From Actinomycetota bacterium (GTDB lineage Bacteria > Actinomycetota > Acidimicrobiia > Acidimicrobiales > RAAP-2), in NCBI GenBank assembly GCA_021324355.1, contig JAJPJD010000044.1, positions 43,904 through 107,903 on the forward strand: DNA of 64,000 bases, in the 5' to 3' direction. A model generated the notes under the pieces. It saw only the letters and a program-made list of their open reading frames with translations, searched no databases and was not told the origin of the DNA. The translations under genes were made by a program, and so were the position numbers. Positions within the stretch are counted from its first letter, which is position 1. Each line of letters opens with the position of its first letter. This document shows, in pieces, positions 16,552 to 24,300 of the stretch.

Positions 16552-17169
16552 ATGAGCCCACCGAGCAGGGCGTCGAGCGCCCGCACGGCCGCCCCAACCA
16601 AGGCGGCCCCGGCCGCCAAGAAAGCGGCCAAGGCCCCCACCAAGGCGGCCCCGGCCGCCAAGAAAGCGGCCAAGGCCCCCACCAAGGCGGCGCCGGCCGC
16701 CAAGAAGGCAGCGAAGGCCCCCACCAAGGCGGCCCCGGCCGCCAAGAAGGCAGCCAAGGCCCCGGCCCGGACCCGACCGCTGCCCGGGCCCTACGCCGAC
16801 GACGCCAAGTTCCTGGCCGAGCAGAAGGCGGTGCTCCTGGCCGAGCGCGCCGTCTACCAGGAGCAGGCCGACTCGCTCAAGGCGGAGGCCGACGCGCTGG
16901 CCCAAGAGCGCGAGCCGGGCGACGTGCAGTTCGACGAGGAGTCCGGGGAGGGCGGGACGGTCACGGTCGACCGGGAGCGAGACCTCGCGCTGAGCGCCCA
17001 GGCCCTGGCGGCGGTGGAGGAGATCGAAGCGGCGCTGGAGCGGATCGCCAAGAAGACCTACGGGGCGTGCGAGGAGTGTCACCAGCCGATCCTCAAGGCC
17101 CGGCTGCGGGCCCTCCCGTATGCCCGACTGTGCGTGGCGTGCAAGAGCGGGGGGCTGTCGCGGCGCTGA
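16552..17169 (+). CDS. DksA/TraR-type zinc-finger protein with Lys/Ala/Pro repeat tail
   Basis: The C-terminal two thirds form a DksA/TraR-like coiled-coil and zinc-finger protein. The zinc ligands are Cys173, Cys176, Cys194 and Cys197 (GACEECHQPI and LCVACK). Such proteins bind the RNA polymerase secondary channel or related sites. The N-terminal 70 residues are unusual: four back-to-back copies of APTKAAPAAKKAAK, resembling the basic tails of histone H1 or mycobacterial HupB and likely to bind DNA or RNA. ATG 16552 has AGGAGG 5 nt upstream and its own promoter. lspA starts within its last codons. Confidence 0.85.
   Translation: MSPPSRASSARTAAPTKAAPAAKKAAKAPTKAAPAAKKAAKAPTKAAPAAKKAAKAPTKAAPAAKKAAKAPARTRPLPGPYADDAKFLAEQKAVLLAERAVYQEQADSLKAEADALAQEREPGDVQFDEESGEGGTVTVDRERDLALSAQALAAVEEIEAALERIAKKTYGACEECHQPILKARLRALPYARLCVACKSGGLSRR
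16591..16758 (+). repeat. Four 42-bp in-frame tandem repeats
   Basis: Units at 16591-16632, 16633-16674, 16675-16716 and 16717-16758 each encode the same 14 residues. Units 1 and 2 differ at one base; units 3 and 4 carry a few synonymous changes. Loss or gain of a unit keeps the frame. Confidence 0.95.
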
Positions 17170-17657
17170 GCCGTGGGCCCCGAGCGGCCTCGGCCCGCCG
17201 CGCCGACCGCTGGGCCCGCCCGGCGCTCAGCACGGCGGTGGCGGCGGGGCTGGTGGCCGTCGACCAGGTGACCAAGACCCTGGCGGTGGACCACCTGCAC
17301 CACCCGGTGCACCTGCTCGGCCCGTTGGGCCTGGGGCTGGCCTTCAACTCGGGGGTGGCCTTCAGCCTGTTCCAGGGGGCACCGGCGGTGGTCGCCCCGG
17401 TGGCGACCGTGGTGGTCGTCCTGCTCGGCCTGGCCGCCTGGCGCAGCCGGTCGGGCGCGCTGTCGGTCGGCCTGGGCTTGGTGCTCGGGGGGGCGCTCGG
17501 AAACCTGGCCGACCGGGCCTTCCGGGGGCGCGGCGGCGCGGTGGTTGACTTCATCACCCTGCGCCACTGGCCGACCTTCAACCTGGCCGACGCCGGCATC
17601 ACGATCGGCGCGGTGGTGGTGGCGCTGGCCGTCCTCGTCCAGCCCCGAGCCCGGTGA
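17139..17657 (+). CDS. lspA: Lipoprotein signal peptidase LspA
   Basis: LspA (signal peptidase II) cleaves signal peptides from prolipoproteins in the membrane. The product has four hydrophobic helices and the two catalytic aspartates in GGALGNLADR (Asp125) and FNLADAGITIG (Asp151), as well as VDQVTK and FNSGVAFSLF. The start is uncertain because the frame runs into the upstream gene: GTG 17139 and GTG 17130 are candidates, both overlapping the DksA-like gene. Its stop overlaps the start of the pseudouridine synthase (GTGA), the common lspA-rluD pairing. Confidence 0.92.
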   Translation: MQERGAVAALSRGPRAASARRADRWARPALSTAVAAGLVAVDQVTKTLAVDHLHHPVHLLGPLGLGLAFNSGVAFSLFQGAPAVVAPVATVVVVLLGLAAWRSRSGALSVGLGLVLGGALGNLADRAFRGRGGAVVDFITLRHWPTFNLADAGITIGAVVVALAVLVQPRAR

Positions 17658-18607
17658 GCCAGACCGGGGGGACCGCCGTCCCGGCCTCGCTGGCCGGCCA
17701 GCGCCTCGACCGGGTGGTGGCACTGGTGACCGGGCTGTCGCGGGCCGCGGCGGCCGACGCCATCGCGCAGGGGGCGGTCGCGCTCGACGGCCGGACCGTG
17801 CGGCGCCGGAGCCTCCTGGTGGCCGCCGGGAGCCGGCTCGAGGTCGACCTGGCCCGGCCGTCCGGGGGCGGTGCGCCGGCGCCCGAGCCCGAGGTGGCGC
17901 TGCCGGTCGTCTACGCCGACCAGGACCTGATCGTGGTGGACAAGCCGTGGGACCTGGTCGTCCACCCCGGAGCCGGCCGGAGCCGGGGGACCCTGGCGGG
18001 CGCGGTGCTGGCCCGCTTTCCCGACGTCGGCCAGCTGGCCACCCCGGGCAGCCCCGACGTCCAGCGGCCGGGCATCGTGCACCGGCTGGACCGGGGCACC
18101 TCGGGGCTGCTGGTGGTGGCGCGCACCGAGCGCGCCCTGCGCGCGCTGCGCGACCAGCTGGCCCGGCGCCGGGCGTCCCGGCGCTACGTTGCGTTGGTTC
18201 ACGGGCACCTGGCGCACGACCAGGGGATCATCGATGCGCCCATCGGACGCTCGGCACGCCGGCCGACTCGCATGGACGTGGTGGCCGGCGGACGCGAGGC
18301 CCGGACCGCCTACGCGGTGCTGGCCCGCTACCGGGACCCGGTGCCGGCCACCTTGGTGGTGGCCACCTTGGAGACCGGCCGTACCCACCAGGTTCGGGTC
18401 CACCTGTCAGCCATTGGGCACCCGGTGGTCGGCGACCTCGCCTACGGACGGCCCGCCAGCTCGGTCGGGCTGCCGCCGGGCCGGTTCTTCCTCCACGCGT
18501 TCGAACTGGGGTTCGACCACCCGGCCGATGGCCGGCGGCTGGTCTTCCGGGCCGAGCTTCCGGCCGAGCTGGTCGCGGTCTTGCCCGAGCTGCCTGCGCT
18601 GGCCTGA
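17654..18607 (+). CDS. rluD: RluA/RluD family 23S rRNA pseudouridine synthase
   Basis: This enzyme isomerises uridines in RNA. The 317-residue protein has an N-terminal S4-like domain (GQRLDRVVALVTGLSRAAA), the central motif VDKPWDLVVHPG and the catalytic motif GIVHRLDRGTSG with Asp146, then TGRTHQVRVH and HPVVGDLAYG. These define the RluA family; whether it is the RluD orthologue is inferred from its partnership with lspA. GTG 17654 overlaps the lspA stop. It is convergent with the sigma factor gene, only 6 bp away. Confidence 0.92.
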   Translation: MSQTGGTAVPASLAGQRLDRVVALVTGLSRAAAADAIAQGAVALDGRTVRRRSLLVAAGSRLEVDLARPSGGGAPAPEPEVALPVVYADQDLIVVDKPWDLVVHPGAGRSRGTLAGAVLARFPDVGQLATPGSPDVQRPGIVHRLDRGTSGLLVVARTERALRALRDQLARRRASRRYVALVHGHLAHDQGIIDAPIGRSARRPTRMDVVAGGREARTAYAVLARYRDPVPATLVVATLETGRTHQVRVHLSAIGHPVVGDLAYGRPASSVGLPPGRFFLHAFELGFDHPADGRRLVFRAELPAELVAVLPELPALA

Positions 18608-18613
18608 GCGAGC

Positions 18614-19453
18614 TCAGGCCGCCTGGTGGGCGCCGGCCACCAGGCGGTCGCGCCGCAGCGCGGCCAGCCCTTCCTCCTCGGCCCGGCGCACCCGCCGGAC
18701 CCCGACCCCGAGACGCTCGGCGGTCACCTGCAGCGAGGCCGGCGAGCTGCCGTCGAAGCCGAAGCGCATCTTGATGACGTCCCGCTGGAGGTCCGGCAGC
18801 CGGTCGACCGCGCCGCGGATCTGCTCGGAGACCACCTGGTCCTCGATCTCGGCCGTCCAGTCGACGGTGTCGGGGGCCACCAGCTCACCGAGCGAGGTGG
18901 TGGAGTCGACCGCTGCCGGCTGGTCGAGGCTGGCCGAGACCCGAGCCGCATCCTCGAGCGCGTCCCGCTCGGCCGCGGTCAGGCCGGTGGCCTCGTCGAG
19001 CTCGGCATCGGTCGGAGCCCGGCCGAGCTGGCTGGTCAGCTCGGCGGTCACGCCCTCGAGCCGCTGGAGCCGCTCGCCCACCTCGAGGGGGAGCCGGATG
19101 ATGCGGCCGTGCTGCTGGACGGCGCGCTGGAGCGCCTGGCGGATCCACCAGGTGGCGTAGGTGGAGAAGCGGAAGCCCCGCTCCCAGTCGAACTTCTCGA
19201 CCGCTCGGATGAGGCCGAAGGTGCCCTCTTGGACCAGATCGGCCATGTCGACGCCCCGATCCTTGTAGCGGCGCGCCCAGTGGACCACGAGGCGCAGGTT
19301 GGCCGCCACCATCTCCCGCTTGGCGTCCTGGTCGCCAGCCGCGACCCGCTTGGCCAGCTCGACCTGCCGCTCGTAGTCGGGCATCGGGTGACGCTCGAGG
19401 TCACGCAGCAAGAGACCGAGGCTGTCGGTTGGCGGTGCGCTCTGTTGGCTCAT
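18614..19453 (-). CDS. Sigma-70 family factor, group 2 type
   Basis: A 279-residue sigma factor. It has region 1.2 (LLLRDLERHPMPDYERQVEL), a fully canonical region 2 (DLVQEGTFGLIRAVEKFDW, then RFSTYATWWIRQA), region 3 (IIRLPLEVGERLQRLEG) and region 4. It lacks the long N-terminal region 1.1 extension of the main factor. Region 4.2 is divergent: the usual GVTRERIRQIE is replaced by GVGVRRVRRAE, so its -35 preference may differ or be weak. It is monocistronic, starts at ATG 19453 and shares a 167-bp divergent region with the phosphatase gene. Confidence 0.9.
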   Translation of the reverse strand: MSQQSAPPTDSLGLLLRDLERHPMPDYERQVELAKRVAAGDQDAKREMVAANLRLVVHWARRYKDRGVDMADLVQEGTFGLIRAVEKFDWERGFRFSTYATWWIRQALQRAVQQHGRIIRLPLEVGERLQRLEGVTAELTSQLGRAPTDAELDEATGLTAAERDALEDAARVSASLDQPAAVDSTTSLGELVAPDTVDWTAEIEDQVVSEQIRGAVDRLPDLQRDVIKMRFGFDGSSPASLQVTAERLGVGVRRVRRAEEEGLAALRRDRLVAGAHQAA

Positions 19454-19620
19454 CGTTCAGGGCTCTCCGTTCGTCGCCGCACGAACCGATCCTGCACGGT
19501 CGCTGTGACCGCACCTGGGACCGGCCGCACGCCTATTCCAACGCTGTGGTCCCGGAGCACATTCCGGGGGGGCAGCGGCGCCGAGTTGCGGTTGCCACAA
19601 CGGCGTGTTCTCCTGGTCCG

Positions 19621-20217
19621 ATGGCCTCTTACCCCCCGGCTGAGCAGGGCAAACTCGTCCTGGTCCGCCATGGCGCGACCAGCTGGAGCGAGGAGGGACG
19701 CCACACCGGGCGCACCGACGTCCCGCTCAACGCCCAGGGTCAGGAGCAGGCCCGCCGGCTGGTCGGGTCGTTGTCCGCCTACCAGTTCGCCCTGGTCCTC
19801 ACCAGCCCGCTGTCCCGGGCGGTCGAGACGTGCGCCCTGGCCGGCTTCGGGGATCGGGCCGAGATCGACCCCGACTTGGCCGAGTGGGACTACGGCGAGG
19901 CCGAGGGCCGGACCACCGCCGAGCTCCGGGCCGAGCGCCCGGGCTGGACCCTGTGGTCCGACGGGGTGACGGGCGGCGAGTCGGCCGGGGAGGTCGGACG
20001 GCGGGCCGACCGGGTGATCGAGCGGGCCCGGGCGGCCGGCGGCGACGTCCTGTGCGTGGCCCACGGGCATGTGGGCCGGGTCCTCGCCGCCCGTTGGGTG
20101 GGGCTGCCGGCGGTGGGCGGGCGCCTGCTCGCGTTCGACGCCGGTTGCGTCTCGGTGGTGGGGTGGGAGCGGGAGGTGCCGGTTATCGAGCGCTGGAACG
20201 AGCCGCCGGGGCGGTGA
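19621..20217 (+). CDS. Histidine phosphatase (phosphoglycerate mutase-like)
   Basis: The 198-residue protein belongs to the histidine phosphatase superfamily. The phosphate-accepting histidine is His17 in LVLVRHGATSWSEEGRHTG, and the second conserved histidine is in CVAHGHVGRVL. The acidic EWDYGEAEG motif is also typical of the SixA/CobC/GpmB-like group. The substrate is unknown; relatives include sugar phosphatases and alpha-ribazole phosphatase, but no cobalamin genes are nearby. The start is set at ATG 19621, though the frame is open upstream. The last 35 nt overlap the 3-prime end of the Rrf2 gene on the other strand. Confidence 0.85.
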   Translation: MASYPPAEQGKLVLVRHGATSWSEEGRHTGRTDVPLNAQGQEQARRLVGSLSAYQFALVLTSPLSRAVETCALAGFGDRAEIDPDLAEWDYGEAEGRTTAELRAERPGWTLWSDGVTGGESAGEVGRRADRVIERARAAGGDVLCVAHGHVGRVLAARWVGLPAVGGRLLAFDAGCVSVVGWEREVPVIERWNEPPGR

Positions 20218-20650
20218 GGGCCGGAGCCGGCCCGCCACCTCGCACCCTGGCCACCATGTCGGCCAGGGTGAACGACGACAGGTGCTCGCGCATCTTCTCG
20301 CCGACCTCCGCCCAGAACGCCAGCAGCACGCACTGACCCTCGTGGTCGCAGGCGCCGTTGGCGTGCGGCTCGCCGAACTCACCGGCGACGATCGGTCCGT
20401 CGACCGCCGAGACGATCTGGGCCAGGGTGATGGCGTCGGGCTCCCGGGCCAGGACGTAGCCACCACCGACGCCGCGCTTGGAGCGAACCAGCCCGGCGCC
20501 CTTCAGCGCCAGCAGGATCTGCTCGAGATAGGGCTGGGGCAGTCCGGTGCGCTCGGCGATGTCCCGGACCGAGGTCGGAACCGACGTGTCGTGCAGGGCC
20601 AGGGACAGAAGCGCCCGGCTGGCGTAGTCGCCCCTGGTGGAGACCCTCAC
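20183..20650 (-). CDS. Rrf2 family transcriptional regulator
   Basis: A 155-residue winged-helix regulator: MRVSTRGDYASRALLSLAL, then the recognition-helix region PQPYLEQILLALKGAGLVRS and the wing KRGVGGGYVLA. Many Rrf2 proteins bind an Fe-S cluster through three cysteines spaced C-x5-C-x5-C; here C-x5-C is kept (CDHEGQC) but the third is replaced by Trp, so cluster binding would need another ligand. GTG 20650 is preceded by a -10 box, suggesting a leaderless message. It is divergent from bpa, 74 bp apart. Confidence 0.88.
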   Translation of the reverse strand: MRVSTRGDYASRALLSLALHDTSVPTSVRDIAERTGLPQPYLEQILLALKGAGLVRSKRGVGGGYVLAREPDAITLAQIVSAVDGPIVAGEFGEPHANGACDHEGQCVLLAFWAEVGEKMREHLSSFTLADMVARVRGGGPAPALTAPAARSSAR

Positions 20651-20657
20651 CGGGCCG

Positions 20658-20663
20658 ATGTTA
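20658..20663 (-). promoter_or_regulatory. Rrf2 gene -10 box (leaderless start)
   Basis: TAACAT on the minus strand lies 7 nt before GTG 20650, with no Shine-Dalgarno. Confidence 0.55.
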
Positions 20664-20711
20664 CCGGGGTGCTGGCTGCCGGGCCGGATGGGGCCTCCTC
20701 CGGCCGCTCGG

Positions 20712-20717
20712 TAGCAT
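20712..20717 (+). promoter_or_regulatory. bpa -10 box (leaderless start)
   Basis: TAGCAT lies 7 nt before ATG 20725, with no Shine-Dalgarno between them. Its partner -10 box for the divergent Rrf2 gene is about 50 bp away, so one regulator could act on both. Confidence 0.55.
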
Positions 20718-20724
20718 CGAGGGC

Positions 20725-21243
20725 ATGGTCGACGAGCGCAGCCAGGGTCCAGGCGCGGTCCACCCCGACGAAGTGATCCCGGCCGACGGACGGGAGCACC
20801 AGGGCGGAGGGGACCAGAAGCTCGAGGTCGGCGGGGGCGAGACCATCGAGAAGCCGGCCAAGGTGATGCGGATCGGCTCCATGGTCAAACAGCTGCTGGA
20901 CGAGGTCCGACAGGCGCCCCTGGACGAGGCCGGCCGGGCCCGGCTGAAGGAGATCTACGGCCAGTCGGTCCGGGAGCTGGCCAGCACCCTCTCGCCGGAC
21001 CTGGCGGCCGAACTCGAGTCCATGGCCATCCCGTTCGACGAGGGAGCCGTGCCCTCGGAGGCCGAGCTGCGGGTCGCCCAGGCCCAGCTGGTCGGGTGGC
21101 TCGAGGGGCTCTTCCACGGGATCCAGGCCGCCCTCATGGCCCAGCAGATGTCGGCCCGAGCCCAGCTGGAAGAGCTCCGGCAACGCAGCCTGCCGGCCGG
21201 TCAGCGGCAGCCGGCGGGTGGGGAGCGGCCGGGGTACCTGTGA
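20725..21243 (+). CDS. bpa: Bacterial proteasome activator Bpa (DUF2587 family)
   Basis: Bpa forms an ATP-independent ring that opens the 20S proteasome in Actinobacteria. The 172-residue product has a disordered acidic/Gly-rich N-terminus (about 1-42) followed by the helical core KVMRIGSMVKQLLDEVRQ, ARLKEIYGQSVRELASTLSP, and AQAQLVGWLEGLFHGIQAAL. The C-terminus is RPGYL, close to the GQYL end by which mycobacterial Bpa docks onto the proteasome. This implies a proteasome elsewhere in the genome. ATG 20725 fits a leaderless start. Confidence 0.9.
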   Translation: MVDERSQGPGAVHPDEVIPADGREHQGGGDQKLEVGGGETIEKPAKVMRIGSMVKQLLDEVRQAPLDEAGRARLKEIYGQSVRELASTLSPDLAAELESMAIPFDEGAVPSEAELRVAQAQLVGWLEGLFHGIQAALMAQQMSARAQLEELRQRSLPAGQRQPAGGERPGYL

Positions 21244-21290
21244 GCCGGGGCCGGGTCGCGATCGGCGCCCCCGCGCCGGTCCGCACCGGC

Positions 21291-21296
21291 TATAAA
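21291..21296 (+). promoter_or_regulatory. dnaE -10 box
   Basis: TATAAA, the most AT-rich hexamer in this region, lies 56 bp before the dnaE start. No clear -35 is visible. The leader would be about 50 nt. Confidence 0.55.
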
Positions 21297-21327
21297 GGGG
21301 CCAGCGGGGGAACCACAGCCCTGTAGT

Positions 21328-21359
21328 TCGTCCACAAGGCTGTGCACACCTGTGGACCA
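21328..21359. promoter_or_regulatory. Paired DnaA-box-like sites in the dnaE leader
   Basis: TCGTCCACA (21328-21336) and, inverted, TGTGGACCA (21351-21359) each differ by one base from the actinobacterial DnaA box TTGTCCACA. The shared 7-bp arms also allow a hairpin around the start codon, so an RNA-level role is the alternative. Confidence 0.4.
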
Positions 21360-24300
21360 CGAGACGGAGGGTGCCGGGGAGTTGGCTGCGCGGTCGTTCG
21401 CCCACCTGCACACCCACACCGAGTTCTCGATGCTCGACGGCGCGGCCCGGATCGACGACCTGGTCGCCCAGGCGGCAGCCGACGGCCAGCCGGCCCTCGG
21501 GATCACCGACCACGGAAACATGTACGGGGTCCTCGACTTCTACCGCGCCTGCCGGGCCCGGGGCCTCAACCCGGTCATCGGGACCGAGGCCTACATGGCA
21601 GCCGAGTCCCGCCATGAGCGCCCAATCCGTCGGGGGCGGCTCGACGACACCGGCGGCGACGTGGAGGGCGGTCAGAAGCTCTACTACCACCTCACGGTGC
21701 TGGCCGAGAGCAATCGGGGCTACGCCAACCTCATGAAGCTGTCCTCGGCCGCGTACTTGGAGGGCTACTACTACAAGCCTCGGGTCGACTGGGAGCTGCT
21801 GGCCCGCTACCACGAGGGGCTCATCGCGACCACCGGTTGCCTCGGCGGCCTCGTCCTGCAGGCCCTCCTGGCCGACGACCCCGCCCGGGCCCTGGCCACC
21901 GCCGGCCGTCTGCAAGACATCTTCGGTCGGGACAACCTCTTCGTCGAGCTCCAGGACCACGGGCTGGCCGACCAGCGGCGCACCAACCCGCAGCTCATCG
22001 AGCTGGCCCGGCGGCTCGGGGCGCCACTGCTGGCCACCAACGACAGCCACTACTGCCGGCGCCAGGACGCCGAGACCCACGACGCCCTGCTGTGCGTGCA
22101 GACCGGGGCCCTCATGGCCGACCCCAAGCGGTTCAAGTTCGAGGGGTCCGAGCACTACTTGAAGAGCGCCGCCGAGATGCGCCAGCTGTTCGCCGAGGTC
22201 CCAGAAGCCTGCGACAACACGTTGCTCGTGGCCGAGCGGGCCGACGTGCAGATCGAGTTCGGCACCTCGAAGCTGCCGGAGTTCCCGGTGCCGCCCGAGT
22301 TCGGCGGGTCGAGCTACGAGGAGCGGGCCAACGCCTACCTGCGCCACCTGAGCTACGCCGGGGCCGAGGCCCGCTACGGGTCCCCGCTGCCCTCCGAGGT
22401 GGTCGAGCGGCTCGATTACGAGCTCGGGGTCATCGCCTCGATGGGGTTCGCGGCGTACTTCTTGGTGGTGTGGGACCTGATCGACCACGCCCGGCGACAG
22501 GGGATCCGGGTTGGCCCGGGCCGGGGCTCCTCGGCTGGCTGCCTGGTCGCGTACTGCCTGCGGATCGTCGACCTCGACCCGATCCGCTACGGGCTCATCT
22601 TCGAGCGGTTCTTGAACCCCGGCCGCAAGGAGATGCCCGACATCGACATGGACTTCGACGAGCGCTACCGGGGCGAGATGATCCGCTACGCCTCCGAGCG
22701 CTACGGCTGGGACCACGTCGCCCAGATCGTCACCTTCTCCACCATCAAGGCCCGGGCGGCGGTGCGGGACGCGGCCCGGGTGCTGGGCCTGCCCTACGGG
22801 GTCGGGGACCGGATCGCCAAGGCGATGCCGCCGCTCGTCATGGGCCGAGACACGCCGCTGTGGGCGTGTCTCGAGCCCAGCGCGGAGCACGCCGATGGCT
22901 ACAAGGCGGCCGCCGAGCTGCGCCAGATGTGCGAGGAGGACCCCGAGGTCCGCCGGGTGGTCGAGGTGGCCCGGGGCCTGGAGGGGCTTCGACGCCAGGA
23001 CGGGATCCACGCCGCCGCCGTGGTCATCACCCACGACACCCTGACCGAGCACCTCCCGGTCCAGCGCAAGCCGGAACCGGGCACCGACCCGTCGTCGGCG
23101 CCCATCGTGACCCAGTACGAGATGCACGGGGTCTCGGACCTCGGGCTGCTCAAGATGGACTTCCTCGGGCTGCGCAACCTCTCGGTCATCGAGCGGGCGC
23201 TGGACCTGGTCGAGCGGGCCACCGGCCAGCGCCCGGACATCGACAACCTTCCGCTGGACGACCCCGAGACCTTCGCCATGCTCCAACGGGGGGCGAGCAT
23301 CGGGGTGTTCCAGTTGGAAGGCGGGCCGATGCGCTCCCTCTTGCGGTCGCTCGCACCCTCCAGCTTCGACGACGTCTGCGCGTTGGTCGCCCTCTACCGG
23401 CCGGGCCCGATGGCGGCCAACATGCACAACGACTACGCCGACCGCAAGAACGGCCGCAAGCCCATCACCTACCTCCACCCCGACATGGAGGAGCTGCTGG
23501 ACGACACCTTCGGCCTCATGATCTACCAGGAGTCGGTGATGCGGGTGGCCCAGCGCTTTGCCGGCTACTCCTTGGAGGAGGCCGACAACCTGCGCAAGGC
23601 CACCGGCAAGAAGGACCGGGAGCTGATGGCCGAGGAGCGGGCCAAGTTCGTGGCCGGGTGCGTCCGAACCGGCTACGGGGCCGAGCTCGGGAACCAGCTG
23701 TTCGACATCATCGAGCCGTTCGCCGACTACGCGTTCGCCAAGTCCCACGCCTACGGCTACGGCCTGGTCGCCTACCAGACCGCCTGGCTCAAGGCCCACT
23801 ACCCGGTCGAGTACCTGAGCGCGCTGCTCACCTCGGTCAAGGACGACAAGGACAAGACCGCGGTCTACCTGGCCGAGTGCCGGAACCTGGGCATCGAGGT
23901 GGCGGTGCCCGACGTCAACCGCTCGGCGGCCGAGTTCACCCCCCGGACCGACGGGGGGCCGGGGATCTTGTTCGGGCTGGCAGCCGTGCGCAACGTGGGC
24001 GAAGGGCTGGTCGAGCGAATCGTGGCCGAGCGGGAGGCCAACGGCCCGTTCGCCGACATCTACGACTTCTGCCGGCGGGTCGACCCGGTGGTGCTCAACC
24101 GGCGGACCATGGAGTCGCTGGCCAAGGCGGGTGCCTTCGACTCGCTGGGCCACCCCCGCCAGGGGCTCTGCCTGGTGCTCGACGAGATCGTCGAGCGGAC
24201 CTTGGAGCGGCGGCGGGAGCTGGATGCCGGCATCTCGACGTTGTTCGCGGCGCTCGAGCCGCAGGGCTCGGCCGACTCGGGGGACTGGGAGGGCACCCGA

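Noticed and set aside
16591..16758. Evenly spaced 42-bp repeats considered as a CRISPR-like or satellite array
   Set aside because: The units are contiguous, without spacers, and are an in-frame part of the DksA-like coding sequence.
19454..19620. Frames between the sigma factor and phosphatase genes, including an N-terminal extension of the phosphatase
   Set aside because: The extension (from 19429) has no homology-like features and overlaps the sigma gene. The phosphatase fold starts right after ATG 19621.
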